From: Edaphocola aurantiacus
Lineage (GTDB): Bacteria > Bacteroidota > Bacteroidia > Chitinophagales > Chitinophagaceae
NCBI RefSeq assembly: GCF_019797745.1
Contig: NZ_VOSI01000003.1
Span: forward strand, 372,001-436,000
Direction: 5' to 3'
DNA length: 64,000 bases
In this document: positions 16,430 through 25,139 of the stretch, in pieces
Layout of the letters: every line of letters starts with the position of its first letter
Position numbering within the stretch: position 1 is the first letter of the stretch
Position numbers and translations under genes: made by a program
Notes under the pieces: generated by a model
What the model was told of the DNA's origin: nothing
Databases searched by the model: none
Seen by the model: only the letters and a program-made list of their open reading frames with translations

Positions 16430-16481
16430 TGCAACTTAGTTGCAAAAATAAAGCTTCATTATTAATTGCAACTAAGTTGCA
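16430..16481. promoter_or_regulatory. Two Fur-family operator boxes in the divergent promoter
   Basis: TGCAACTTAGTTGCA (16430-16444) and TGCAACTAAGTTGCA (16467-16481) are exact reverse complements of each other; each is also a 7-1-7 palindrome. Their starts are 37 bp apart in the 122-bp gap between the reductase and the Fur-family gene. The second box lies 21 bp before the fur-like ATG and is probably autoregulatory. Confidence 0.75.
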
Positions 16482-16501
16482 TTAATAAAATTTGTGTTAA
16501 A

Positions 16502-16888
16502 ATGAGCAACTCAAGAAATACTATAGCGCGTACAGAGATACTGAACCTGATTAGGGAAGCGGGAGAAGCCTTGTCCCATGCAGATTTGCAGGCATCTCTA
16601 GGCGATTTGTGTAACCGTGTTACGATCTACAGGGTGCTGGACCGTTTGCTGGAGGAGCACCTGATCCATAAGATCGCAGATGTAGATGGTAATATTACCT
16701 ATGCGGCCTGTCACGATTGTAGTGGTCGTCATTTGCATAACCATATTCACTTCCGTTGTGAAGAGTGTCAATCTGTAACCTGCCTGAACCAGGTAGAGCC
16801 CGAGTTTAAGTTACCGAGACAGTATGTAGTACATAGCATGAACTTTACCGTATCCGGTCTGTGTCCCAAATGTTCCGGTAAGCGATGA
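16502..16888 (+). CDS. Fur-family transcriptional repressor
   Basis: A 128-residue Fur/Zur/PerR-type protein. The winged helix is at residues ~8-70 (ALSHADLQASLGDLCNRVTIYRVLDRLLEEHLIHKI). The metal-binding part has HDCSGRHLHNHIHFRCEECQ and two cysteine pairs (CEEC and CPKC) for the structural zinc. I start it at 16502 (MSNSRNTIARTEIL), because the 12 upstream in-frame residues run through an operator box. The sensed metal cannot be decided; the short form and the lack of the usual N-terminal region fit Zur-like members of Bacteroidota. It is divergent from a TrxR-like gene. Confidence 0.88.
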   Translation: MSNSRNTIARTEILNLIREAGEALSHADLQASLGDLCNRVTIYRVLDRLLEEHLIHKIADVDGNITYAACHDCSGRHLHNHIHFRCEECQSVTCLNQVEPEFKLPRQYVVHSMNFTVSGLCPKCSGKR

Positions 16889-17074
16889 AAGCAGGTTCAG
16901 GCTCAATAATGTGTTACTTCAGCCTCAAATGAATGTAAAGGCTTGGAAATGCAGGGATCGGCTTATTCTTTTGTAGTCCGGATGTGCAGCAGGTCTTAAT
17001 ACTCATTGCATAAAACTTCCGGCAATACTCTGTAAAAGCATTTTCAACATACCCAAAAACAGAAAACACACACC

Positions 17075-17104
17075 AACCCGGTCATCCCTTTGGCCGGGTT
17101 TTTT
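17075..17104 (+). terminator. Terminator, Fur-family gene side
   Basis: Stem AACCCGGTCA / TGGCCGGGTT with a T run, about 190 bp after the fur-like stop. The 16889-17074 stretch between them shows no gene. Confidence 0.75.
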
Positions 17105-17185
17105 ATGCCCTGCAGACTGGTTTTGATAACAGCACTTTAATGGACAGATGTGGGATTTTTACGGCAAAATGCGTATGTTAGCAAT

Positions 17186-17977
17186 ATGATCGTGAACCAT
17201 AGATTAGGTATTACTTTATCCGGTGGCGGATTCAGAGGGGTAGCCCATCTGGGAGTACTGCAATTCCTTTCAGAGCTGGGTATTTCAGCGAATGAACTGT
17301 CCGGAACCAGTGCCGGTGCGCTTATAGGTGCATTGATTGCTGAAGGGTACAAACCACTGGAGATATTACAGTTCTGTAAGGATGAAAAATTCTTCAGCTA
17401 TTCCGATCTCCTGTCTGCCAGGCGCAGTGGTTTGTTTAATACCATTGTATTTGAGCGTATCGTCAAGAAGTATATTCCCCACGATAGTTTCGAAGGATTA
17501 AAAATACCCCTTTATGTATCCGTTACCGATCTGACCAATGCAGCATCACTTATGTTCAACCAGGGATCATTATCCTTTGCCATTAAATGTTCCTGTTCCT
17601 TTCCGCTGATCTTTCAACCCGTAAAATATAAAGAAGATGTGTATCTCTGTGACGGAGGTATTATGAATAATTTCCCCGTAGAACAGATGCGGGCTTCCTG
17701 TAATAAAGTGATCGGGATAAATGTGAACCCGATTAGCCGCATGGAAGGCAATATCAGTTATAAAGAAGTGATCGGCCGTATTATCCGTATCGCAACCTCA
17801 AGGCTGTATAATATCGGGGAGAAGCAATGTGATATCTACATACAGCCGGATGAGATTAACCATTACGGCACATTTGACTCCAAGAAAATACAAGAGATCT
17901 ATGACCTGGGCTATCGCTATGCACAGGAATTTGAAGAAGCCTTCCTGGAGCTGAAGGCCTCACTGCAAAAGCCATAA
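17186..17977 (+). CDS. Patatin-like phospholipase
   Basis: A 263-residue patatin-family acyl hydrolase. The oxyanion-hole glycines (LSGGGFRGVAHLG), the nucleophile elbow GTSAG and the Asp of the dyad (DGGIMNNFP) are all in place, so it should be active on phospholipids or other acyl esters. No signal peptide is seen, so it is cytoplasmic or membrane-surface. I start it at 17186 (MIVNHRLGITLSGGG) because family members begin shortly before the oxyanion motif. It is a single gene; the stop codon lies within a 49-bp hairpin. Confidence 0.92.
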   Translation: MIVNHRLGITLSGGGFRGVAHLGVLQFLSELGISANELSGTSAGALIGALIAEGYKPLEILQFCKDEKFFSYSDLLSARRSGLFNTIVFERIVKKYIPHDSFEGLKIPLYVSVTDLTNAASLMFNQGSLSFAIKCSCSFPLIFQPVKYKEDVYLCDGGIMNNFPVEQMRASCNKVIGINVNPISRMEGNISYKEVIGRIIRIATSRLYNIGEKQCDIYIQPDEINHYGTFDSKKIQEIYDLGYRYAQEFEEAFLELKASLQKP

Positions 17978-18020
17978 CATTCAGGGCGCCCGGCATAGCC
18001 GGGCGCCCTGAATGTTATGG
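17972..18020. terminator. 23-bp perfect hairpin over the patatin stop
   Basis: Arms 17972-17994 and 17998-18020 pair perfectly around loop ATA; the GC-rich core is GGGCGCCCGGC. It overlaps the stop codon and has no T run. Confidence 0.7.
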
Positions 18021-18065
18021 GGAGTTTACAATTTTTACATTTTTTTGTGAAGTAGTATATTGTTC

Positions 18066-18088
18066 GTACGAAAAGTTTCGTACCTTTG
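18066..18088 (+). promoter_or_regulatory. BlaI-type operator overlapping the -7 box
   Basis: GTACGAAAAGTTTCGTAC (18066-18083) is a perfect inverted repeat with 8-bp arms. It overlaps the -7 box TACCTTTG (18081-18088) in front of the blaI-like ATG at 18094, so binding there would block RNA polymerase. Confidence 0.75.
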
Positions 18089-18093
18089 GTTTC

Positions 18094-18492
18094 ATGCGTA
18101 CAAAACAACAACATAAATCCACCTCCGAACCAACCAAGGCAGAGCTGGAAATACTGAATGTACTGTGGGAACACGGCAGTGCTTCCGTGCGTTTTGTGAA
18201 CGACCGGTTGAATGAAAGCCGGGAAGTAAATTATACCACCACCTTAAAGCTCATGCAGATCATGGTGGAGAAAGGTATCCTGACGCGCGATGAAAGTAGT
18301 ATGAAACATACTTACAGTGTGGCGGAGGCCGAGCAGGATACCAAAGCACATTTGCTGGACAAATTTGTAGAGACTTTGTATAAAGGTTCGGCCAGTAAAC
18401 TCGTTATGCAATTACTGGGCAATAAACGCACCTCTTCTAAAGACCTGGAAGAGATCCGTAAAATGCTCGATAAAATGGACCCTAAGCAATAA
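18094..18492 (+). CDS. BlaI/MecI/CopY-family repressor
   Basis: A 132-residue penicillinase-repressor-type regulator. The winged helix is near residues 10-85 (PTKAELEILNVLWEHGSASVRFVNDRL...VNYTTTLKLMQIMVEKGILTRD) and the C-terminal dimerisation helices follow. It is 25 bp upstream of a BlaR1-like M56 peptidase, the usual partner that cleaves this type of repressor after sensing a signal. A perfect dyad overlaps its own promoter, so it is likely autoregulated. No beta-lactamase gene follows; the third gene is an outer-membrane receptor-like protein. Confidence 0.9.
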   Translation: MRTKQQHKSTSEPTKAELEILNVLWEHGSASVRFVNDRLNESREVNYTTTLKLMQIMVEKGILTRDESSMKHTYSVAEAEQDTKAHLLDKFVETLYKGSASKLVMQLLGNKRTSSKDLEEIRKMLDKMDPKQ

Positions 18493-18517
18493 TTTTTTAA
18501 CCGGTAAACAGATCACC

Positions 18518-19966
18518 ATGAATTCAATCCCTTCCGGCCTGATCAAAGCGGTATATCACAGCCTGGCACATTCTCTGTGGCAGGGCATGTTGCTGGCTTT
18601 GCTGACGGCAATCATCATCGGCACTACCCGAAAAGCCGCACCAGCAAAGCGATACAATCTTTTATTAGGAACACTGCTCTTATTTATACTGGGCAGCACT
18701 TTTACCTTTATATACCAGTTACAAGATATCAGCCATTACCGGGTATCGATAAGTGTTACACACGGATCTGATCTTTCTTTTGCGGCATGGATGCAGCAGC
18801 TCACTGATCGTATGATGGCCTGGCCTTATGTGGGCCAATTCACTTATTGGTTGAACACACATGCCGGTCTGATTGTGCTGGTCTGGCTTTCTGTTATTTG
18901 TCTGCGTATGCTGCAACTGGCACTGGGCCTGAATCGTATGCGATCCTTACGCCGCAGTGCAGCAGATGCTGTTCCTGCCGAATGGAAACATTATGTACAA
19001 CAAACAGCACAAACATTAGGCATTCATCGTGGTGTACAGCTGGCCATTTCCGGTCTTACCAAAGTGCCGCTGACACTGGGTTATTTCAAACCATTAATAC
19101 TGGTGCCTGCCGGTTTACTGGCAAGGGTTTCTCCTGCAGACCTGGAGGCTATACTGGCGCACGAACTCGCGCATATCCGCCGCAGAGATTACCTGGTCAA
19201 CCTTTTACAGCATATTGTTGAAACTGTATATTTCTTTAATCCTGCAGTGTGGTGGATATCCTCGCTACTGCGGGCAGAGAGGGAGCATTGCTGTGATGAT
19301 GTCGCTATTGCGCTGACGCAAAATAAGAAACAATACCTGCAGGCACTGGTTGCCTGTGAGGAATATGCAATAGCTACACCAGCCTATGCCTTATCCTTTG
19401 CAGGTAGAGGGCATCAGCTGAAGGATCGTGTGCTGCGCCTGGTTTCCGGATACAACCGAAAGGGTAATCGTGCCGAAAAAGCAATCCTGAGCATGTGTCT
19501 TTGTACCCTCATACTGGCTGCTACAGCATTATATAGTTACACTTATAAACCTTTACCGGCGTCTGGTACACCGGCTGCAACAGCCAGCAATATTATCCCA
19601 CCTGCATTACCGGGTTTAGCGACCGAAGCAGATGTCTGTCCGCCGCCGCCGGCAAAAACAACAAGCAAGGAGGCGCATGCTGAAACAGCTGTGGCCAATA
19701 ATATGACCCTTTCCACAGCTGCCGTATCCGGTACTGCAGCAAAAGATACTAATCCTGTAGAGACTGTTGTGGTAGAGATGGAAAAGGATGGATTAGTAGC
19801 GGTCAACGCACCGAATGTACAAGTGCGGATCAGTAATAATGTTGTGGTCGTGAATGGCATTACCATAGGAGCGGATCTGTCGCGAAAATACCAGGATCAC
19901 TATGTGGCCTTAAGCGGTACAGAGGGAGACTGGCAGGTCAATTACGAACGAGAGACTACAAATTAA
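18518..19966 (+). CDS. M56-family (BlaR1-like) membrane metallopeptidase
   Basis: A 482-residue protein with several N-terminal transmembrane helices and the zinc protease motif HELAHIRRRD (HExxH) in an ILAHELAH context, followed by ERECC-like AEREHCCDD. This is the BlaR1/MecR1 peptidase core (M56). A further transmembrane segment (LSMCLCTLILAATALYSY) leads to a C-terminal periplasmic tail of ~130 residues that is Ala/Pro/Thr-rich and lacks the penicillin-binding sensor domain of BlaR1. So the signal is not a beta-lactam in an obvious way. It is presumably the protease that inactivates the BlaI-like repressor encoded just upstream. Confidence 0.88.
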   Translation: MNSIPSGLIKAVYHSLAHSLWQGMLLALLTAIIIGTTRKAAPAKRYNLLLGTLLLFILGSTFTFIYQLQDISHYRVSISVTHGSDLSFAAWMQQLTDRMMAWPYVGQFTYWLNTHAGLIVLVWLSVICLRMLQLALGLNRMRSLRRSAADAVPAEWKHYVQQTAQTLGIHRGVQLAISGLTKVPLTLGYFKPLILVPAGLLARVSPADLEAILAHELAHIRRRDYLVNLLQHIVETVYFFNPAVWWISSLLRAEREHCCDDVAIALTQNKKQYLQALVACEEYAIATPAYALSFAGRGHQLKDRVLRLVSGYNRKGNRAEKAILSMCLCTLILAATALYSYTYKPLPASGTPAATASNIIPPALPGLATEADVCPPPPAKTTSKEAHAETAVANNMTLSTAAVSGTAAKDTNPVETVVVEMEKDGLVAVNAPNVQVRISNNVVVVNGITIGADLSRKYQDHYVALSGTEGDWQVNYERETTN

Positions 19967-20006
19967 ACAACCCATTTTACCCGAATAATTTAATTCAAAT
20001 CATCAC

Positions 20007-22457
20007 ATGAATAAACTGTTTACCCAAACGGTCCTGGTATCTTCTGCCCTGGCCGCAAGCCTGAATGGCGCTGCCCAGCAGCAATCATCTGCTGTTAACG
20101 GCAAGGTTTCCGACCATACCGCACAAGCCTTAATGGCGGTTACTGCAGCACTGATCAGCCCGGACGAATCAACTGTTATCAAATCGACCATGAGCGATGA
20201 AAACGGTCAGTATGTGCTGGATGCCGTACCCGACGGACTGTACCGTATCTGGCTCAGTGCAGTCGGTTATGAAGAATATAAAAGTGATACCTTCCGTGTC
20301 AGTGGTGCTACAATACAATTACCAGCTGTGCAATTAAAGCAGGGCAATGGTTTGCTGAAAGAAGTGAGTGTGGTGGCCAGGCCTCCCTTTGTAGAACAGA
20401 AAGTAGATCGTACGGTGGTGAATGTAGATGCTTTGATTGGTAATGCAGGCAGTTCCGCACTGGATGCACTGGAGAAGTCTCCCGGTGTACGGGTAGATCA
20501 GAACGGAGGCATTAGTCTGAAAGGTAAGCCCGGTGTTATGGTCTTTATTGATGATAAACCCACGTATATGTCCGGCACACAATTACAGGATTACCTGCGT
20601 TCTATGCCGGCTTCCAGCCTGGAAAAAATTGAGCTGATGCCCAATCCGCCAGCCCGGTATGATGCGGCAGGTAGTGGCGGGGTGATTAATATCCGTACCA
20701 AAAAGAACAAGGCCAATGGCTTTAACGGGAACGTAAGCCTGGGGCTGAACCAGGGACAGTATACCCGCAGCAATAATAGCCTGAACCTGAACTGGAGAAA
20801 GAACAAGGTAAATGTCTTTGCCAGCCTGGGTTATAGCCATCAGAACAGTTTTAATGACCTGGATATATACCGCCGGTATAAAGATACCGATGAAAGTACC
20901 CGTTCCTTCTTTGAACAGAATACCTATATCCGCCGTAAAGGAGATGGGTATACCGGTAGAGTAGGAGCAGACTTCTACCAGGATGAGCATAATACCTGGG
21001 GCGTACAATTCAACGGACAACTAAACCAGGGTAAACAGGTCAATGATAATACCAGTAATCTATTAAATTCCGGCCGTCAGACCGATTCTGTGATCAAAGC
21101 ATTGAATACGGAAAAAGACCAGTTTCGTAATGTGGGCGTCAATGCCAATTACCGCCATCGCTTCGATAATGCAGGTCATGAATGGACAGCAGACCTGGAT
21201 TATATCCGCTACCGCACCCATAACGATCAGCTCTTCCTCAATACCACTTATATGCCCGATGGTGCAGTATCGCAGCGTGATCAGCTGAATGGTAATCTGC
21301 CTTCGGATATTTATATCTATTCCGTAAAGACCGACTATACCCGTCCGACCAAAAGCGGATTTGTGATCAGCGCAGGTTTGAAATCAAGCTACATCAAGAC
21401 CGATAACCTGGCAGAGTACTTGTATACCAAAGACAATGTAACTACACCGGATTACGATAAGAGCAATAACTTTATTTACAAGGAGAATATCAATGCCGCG
21501 TATATCAATACCAATAAGGAATTCAACCGTTTCTCCGTGCAGGCGGGTTTGCGCATGGAGCATACTTTATCGGACGGACATCAGTTGGGTAATGCGATGA
21601 AGCCGGACTCCACCTTCCGCAGAGAGTACCTGAGCCTGTTTCCTACACTGTATATGAATTATAAACTGGATAGTGCATCTAAACACCAGGTGAATCTGAA
21701 TTACGGCCGCCGCATCAATCGTCCGTATTACCAGGATATGAATCCGTTTATTTCGCCATTGGATAAGTTTACCTATTATGTCGGAAACCCTTTCCTGAAG
21801 CCCTCTTTCACCAATAGCATAGCCCTGTCTTATATCTATAATAACCGCATTACGGTAACCATGTCTTATGGTCGTACGCGCAATGAAGTACAGGAAACCA
21901 TTGAGATGATTGGCAATACCTATTTTAGCCGTCCGGGTAATATCGGTCGCAATGTAGTGAAGAGTATTTCTGTAGATGCCAACCTGGAGCCACTTTCCTG
22001 GCTTACCCTGAGTGCGTATACAGAATTATGTAACATCCATTCCCGCAGTAATTTCTATACGGGCATACTGGACAATAAAGGTACTTACTGGTTTGTCCAA
22101 CCTATGGCACAGGCCCGTCTGGGCAAAGGCTGGACGGCAGAGCTGAGTGGCCGCTATATCACTGATGTGACCACAGCACAGTTTGTGATCCTGAGTAATG
22201 GTGGTGTAAATGCAGGCCTGCAAAAGGCTATAGGCAAACAAGCCACCTTGAAATTAGGTGTGAATGATATCTTCTATACCAATGCCAATAACGGTATTAT
22301 CAATAACCTCTACCTGACCGATGCGCACTGGACCAATAAACTGGATACCCGTCAGGCCATACTTAGCTTCAGCTATCGTTTTGGTAAAGCAATGAACAAT
22401 GACCGCAAACATACTGCTACCGGTGCGGAGACCGAGCAGGATAGGGTGAAGAAGTAA
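20007..22457 (+). CDS. Outer-membrane beta-barrel receptor-like protein
   Basis: An 816-residue outer-membrane protein with a signal peptide (...LAASLNGAAQQ). After it comes a carboxypeptidase-regulatory-like beta domain (~30-115, VNGKVSDHTAQALMAVTAAL...), then a plug domain (VVNVDALIGNAGSSALDALEKSPGV...GSGGVINIRTKK), then a large barrel. The order fits the Bacteroidota outer-membrane beta-barrel family related to TonB-dependent receptors. It lies 40 bp behind the M56 peptidase in the same direction and is probably the regulated output of the BlaI/M56 pair. Ligand unknown. It ends at a strong bidirectional terminator. Confidence 0.85.
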   Translation: MNKLFTQTVLVSSALAASLNGAAQQQSSAVNGKVSDHTAQALMAVTAALISPDESTVIKSTMSDENGQYVLDAVPDGLYRIWLSAVGYEEYKSDTFRVSGATIQLPAVQLKQGNGLLKEVSVVARPPFVEQKVDRTVVNVDALIGNAGSSALDALEKSPGVRVDQNGGISLKGKPGVMVFIDDKPTYMSGTQLQDYLRSMPASSLEKIELMPNPPARYDAAGSGGVINIRTKKNKANGFNGNVSLGLNQGQYTRSNNSLNLNWRKNKVNVFASLGYSHQNSFNDLDIYRRYKDTDESTRSFFEQNTYIRRKGDGYTGRVGADFYQDEHNTWGVQFNGQLNQGKQVNDNTSNLLNSGRQTDSVIKALNTEKDQFRNVGVNANYRHRFDNAGHEWTADLDYIRYRTHNDQLFLNTTYMPDGAVSQRDQLNGNLPSDIYIYSVKTDYTRPTKSGFVISAGLKSSYIKTDNLAEYLYTKDNVTTPDYDKSNNFIYKENINAAYINTNKEFNRFSVQAGLRMEHTLSDGHQLGNAMKPDSTFRREYLSLFPTLYMNYKLDSASKHQVNLNYGRRINRPYYQDMNPFISPLDKFTYYVGNPFLKPSFTNSIALSYIYNNRITVTMSYGRTRNEVQETIEMIGNTYFSRPGNIGRNVVKSISVDANLEPLSWLTLSAYTELCNIHSRSNFYTGILDNKGTYWFVQPMAQARLGKGWTAELSGRYITDVTTAQFVILSNGGVNAGLQKAIGKQATLKLGVNDIFYTNANNGIINNLYLTDAHWTNKLDTRQAILSFSYRFGKAMNNDRKHTATGAETEQDRVKK

Positions 22458-22462
22458 GAAGT

Positions 22463-22502
22463 AGAAAGAGCGTTGTATCTATGTACAACGCTCTTTCTCT
22501 TT
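22463..22502. terminator. Bidirectional terminator
   Basis: 15-bp perfect stem AGAAAGAGCGTTGTA / TACAACGCTCTTTCT with loop TCTATG, between the convergent receptor and YdeI-like genes. Confidence 0.88.
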
Positions 22503-22504
22503 TA

Positions 22505-23074
22505 TTAATTCCCCATTACCTGCTCCAAAATCCCCGCAATCCTTTTCTGTCTTGTTTCAGGGCGCTTGGCGGCAATAAGCTGGTATAGGATACCTTTCTT
22601 CACGGTTTTACTGAGTTTATGGAAGGCATCGATAGCACCGGGAGTAGCGTCCAGGGCGCATTGCAGATCTTCGGGAATAATCATGGCCTCTACAGAATCC
22701 AGTATGGTCCAGGAGCCGTTTTGTTTCGCCAGGTCTATACTGGTCTGTCCGGCGGGCATCATTAACCCGGTTTCGATCAACCGGCTCACTTTATCTTTAT
22801 TGATATTAGACCAGACGCTGCTTGGTTTGCGGCGGGTGAAATACTGCATGAAACGATCTTCTCCGGCAGATACACGGGTGCCGTCAATCCATCCGAAACA
22901 GAGGGCCTCATCTACAGCATCACTCCAGCTGAGGCTGGGCGTTCCTGATTTTTGTTTATAGCAAACCAGCCAGATCGATGTGGCCTGCTGGTGATGGGTT
23001 TCCAGCCAGCGGCGCCAGTCTGCACGATTAGGGGCGTAATAGGTAGCATGCTCCGGTATATTGCTGTAGTCCAT
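22505..23074 (-). CDS. YdeI/OmpD-associated family protein
   Basis: A 189-residue cytoplasmic protein of the YdeI family, recognisable by RADWRRWLETHHQQATSIWLVCYKQKSGTPSLSWSDAVDEALCFGWIDG and a C-terminal segment FHKLSKTVKKGILYQLIAAKRPETRQKRIAGIL (the OmdA/bacteriocin-protection C-terminal region). Family members are linked to stress or antibiotic tolerance but the molecular function is unknown. The gene is alone, facing the receptor gene. Confidence 0.85.
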   Translation of the reverse strand: MDYSNIPEHATYYAPNRADWRRWLETHHQQATSIWLVCYKQKSGTPSLSWSDAVDEALCFGWIDGTRVSAGEDRFMQYFTRRKPSSVWSNINKDKVSRLIETGLMMPAGQTSIDLAKQNGSWTILDSVEAMIIPEDLQCALDATPGAIDAFHKLSKTVKKGILYQLIAAKRPETRQKRIAGILEQVMGN

Positions 23075-23145
23075 ATGAATGTATTTTGATACAAAGATAC
23101 TATTGCCGGAGACAAGGGTATGTCAGCAGTAAAGGAGGTGTTATA

Positions 23146-25077
23146 TTATTTTCCCTGACTCAAGGGTACCTCCACACTTAATGCAGTCCCGTTTTTAGTA
23201 GATTCTATAGCCATTGTACCATTCATATCCTGTATCCTGTTCTGTAAGGATTGCAGTCCCAGGCTTTTGGTTTGGGGTAGCGCATATACATCAAAACCCT
23301 TACCATTATCGTTGATCTGTAAAGAAAGCATACCTTCATCTGCATACATAAACAGCTGTACTTTGTATGCTCCGGAATGCTTCAGTATATTGATAAATGC
23401 TTCCTGTATAATACGCAGCAGCTCAATTTTTATGCGATGCGATACCTTTTGAAGAGAGGGATTATCTATGTCAATTGTTTTCTCGAACTGCTGTTCGGGC
23501 AAGGCATAACTTGCCAGTTTCTGTACACTCTCCGCAAAAGAATCCTGTTCTTCTTTAGCCCCTTCGGTATACCATTCATGGCTTTTCTGCCGGGTATTCT
23601 GGTAAGCATTTTTTACCTTTAGATTAATGGTTTCTAAGCGCTCCTGCTGTTTATGATCCTGTTCATCCAGGAGCTGTAGTTCTATAAAGTAACCCAGAGA
23701 GGCCAGCTGGCCTGCAAGATCATCATGTAATTCCATGCCCAGTCTTTTCTGTATGGCATTTGCCCTGATTTCCAGTTCCGCTATTTCTATCTGGGTCAGC
23801 TGCCGCAGTGTTTCAATTTTTTTTCGTGCATTTCTGTCCTTCCGCTTCATGTACAGGTACAAGAGGATTATCGCACTTACTGCGAGCAGGGCGGCAATCG
23901 CAACGATGATATTCCGTTTTTGCTTCTGGGCTTTCAATTGTAATATCTCACCCTGTTTCTCCTCAGCAATCAGCCGGGCGTACATATTATTATTGATATC
24001 CGCCATTTTAAGGCCGATTACCGAATCATTTATTTCATAGGCCCCTAGGAGATCGGTATATGCCTGAGCATAATGATGATCCAATGCATTGACAGTAGCA
24101 CTGTAGCGCAATTGTGCCGTTCCGTCGCCCGGATCGTTTTTGTTGATCTTTTGGGCCAAAAGCTGCATATAATACCTGCTGCTGTCTGGCTGTTTTTGGG
24201 CGATAAAGAAATCGATGTATTTGCGGATGAGCGCCCGTTCTGCCGATCGTGCCCATATCTGCCTGATCTCATCACTGGTCCGGACAAGCGTACGGCTGCT
24301 GTCTAATATGCTCTTGGCATGGTTTATGTCTTTCAGCATCAATGCTGCGGTATACCGTACCTGGTAATTCAAATACAAACATTGTTTGAGCTTGCCCTGG
24401 TCCGCTATATTTTTAAAACTGAGTTGCTGATATATTTTCCCGGATATATCCACTATAGTCCTGACCATTGAAGCGTCCTGTTCCCGTGCATATAGTCTCG
24501 ATACATTATTCAGGATGGTCATGGCATTCAGGCTCGTATTGACCGGGACATCCTGGTTCCTGATCAGTTGTGGCAGCTGTTTCAGAAAGGGAAGTATATT
24601 TATAAAGACCGCTTTGCGCTTGTCTATATTTAGTCGTTCATTACTACCATAGACAACCAGCAGGAATCTGGGCTCATTGAGTGAGGGGAAATAGGGTTTT
24701 GTTTTTTGTAATTCCTGTTCTGATTTTTGCAAATAATAAAGTGATGCCCCTTCCTGGTGGGTAAATGATGTATGGTTGGCCAGTATGCTATAGTACTTTA
24801 CCCGGTAAGGCTGGTACTGCTTTTTACCCCAGGCTATCTTTTGATAAAGAGTCATATATTTGGGGAAATCGGGTTCTTTTAAATAGCTTTCTGATAAGGC
24901 CTCTGCCTTATTCAGATAAGCGGTATCGCTTAGTTTGCCCTGCTTATATTGTTGTTCTAAAGTAGTCCAGTCTTTCTGATTTGTTTGTGCGGAAAGCGGA
25001 TATTGCAGGCATATGAACAGGAAAAGGAGGCAGACTATCCGAAGGCAAGGACGATATGTGGCGGCGGAAGGAAACAT
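23146..25077 (-). CDS. Sensor histidine kinase of the NarL/DesK type (HisKA_3)
   Basis: A 643-residue kinase with a signal peptide (...LQYPLSAQ), a ~330-residue periplasmic helical region with TPR-like pattern, one transmembrane segment (IIVAIAALLAVSAIILLYLYM), a coiled coil, then the HisKA_3 dimerisation/phosphoacceptor site with His451 in ELHDDLAGQLASLGYF and a HATPase domain (LRIIQEAFINILKHSG, NDNGKGFD, SLGLQSLQNRIQDMNG). It lies 62 bp downstream of a LuxR-type response regulator on the same strand; the two form a two-component system. The TPR-like sensory region suggests sensing through protein or peptide contact. Signal unknown. Confidence 0.9.
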   Translation of the reverse strand: MFPSAATYRPCLRIVCLLFLFICLQYPLSAQTNQKDWTTLEQQYKQGKLSDTAYLNKAEALSESYLKEPDFPKYMTLYQKIAWGKKQYQPYRVKYYSILANHTSFTHQEGASLYYLQKSEQELQKTKPYFPSLNEPRFLLVVYGSNERLNIDKRKAVFINILPFLKQLPQLIRNQDVPVNTSLNAMTILNNVSRLYAREQDASMVRTIVDISGKIYQQLSFKNIADQGKLKQCLYLNYQVRYTAALMLKDINHAKSILDSSRTLVRTSDEIRQIWARSAERALIRKYIDFFIAQKQPDSSRYYMQLLAQKINKNDPGDGTAQLRYSATVNALDHHYAQAYTDLLGAYEINDSVIGLKMADINNNMYARLIAEEKQGEILQLKAQKQKRNIIVAIAALLAVSAIILLYLYMKRKDRNARKKIETLRQLTQIEIAELEIRANAIQKRLGMELHDDLAGQLASLGYFIELQLLDEQDHKQQERLETINLKVKNAYQNTRQKSHEWYTEGAKEEQDSFAESVQKLASYALPEQQFEKTIDIDNPSLQKVSHRIKIELLRIIQEAFINILKHSGAYKVQLFMYADEGMLSLQINDNGKGFDVYALPQTKSLGLQSLQNRIQDMNGTMAIESTKNGTALSVEVPLSQGK

Positions 25078-25139
25078 AAAAAATGATTTGTGGTATTGCC
25101 GGGAATGTTTAATTCATTTGAATACAAACTACAGGCCGC

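Noticed and set aside
18518-19966. Beta-lactam sensor BlaR1
   Set aside because: The M56 core is present but the C-terminal part is short and low in complexity, without the penicillin-binding motifs.
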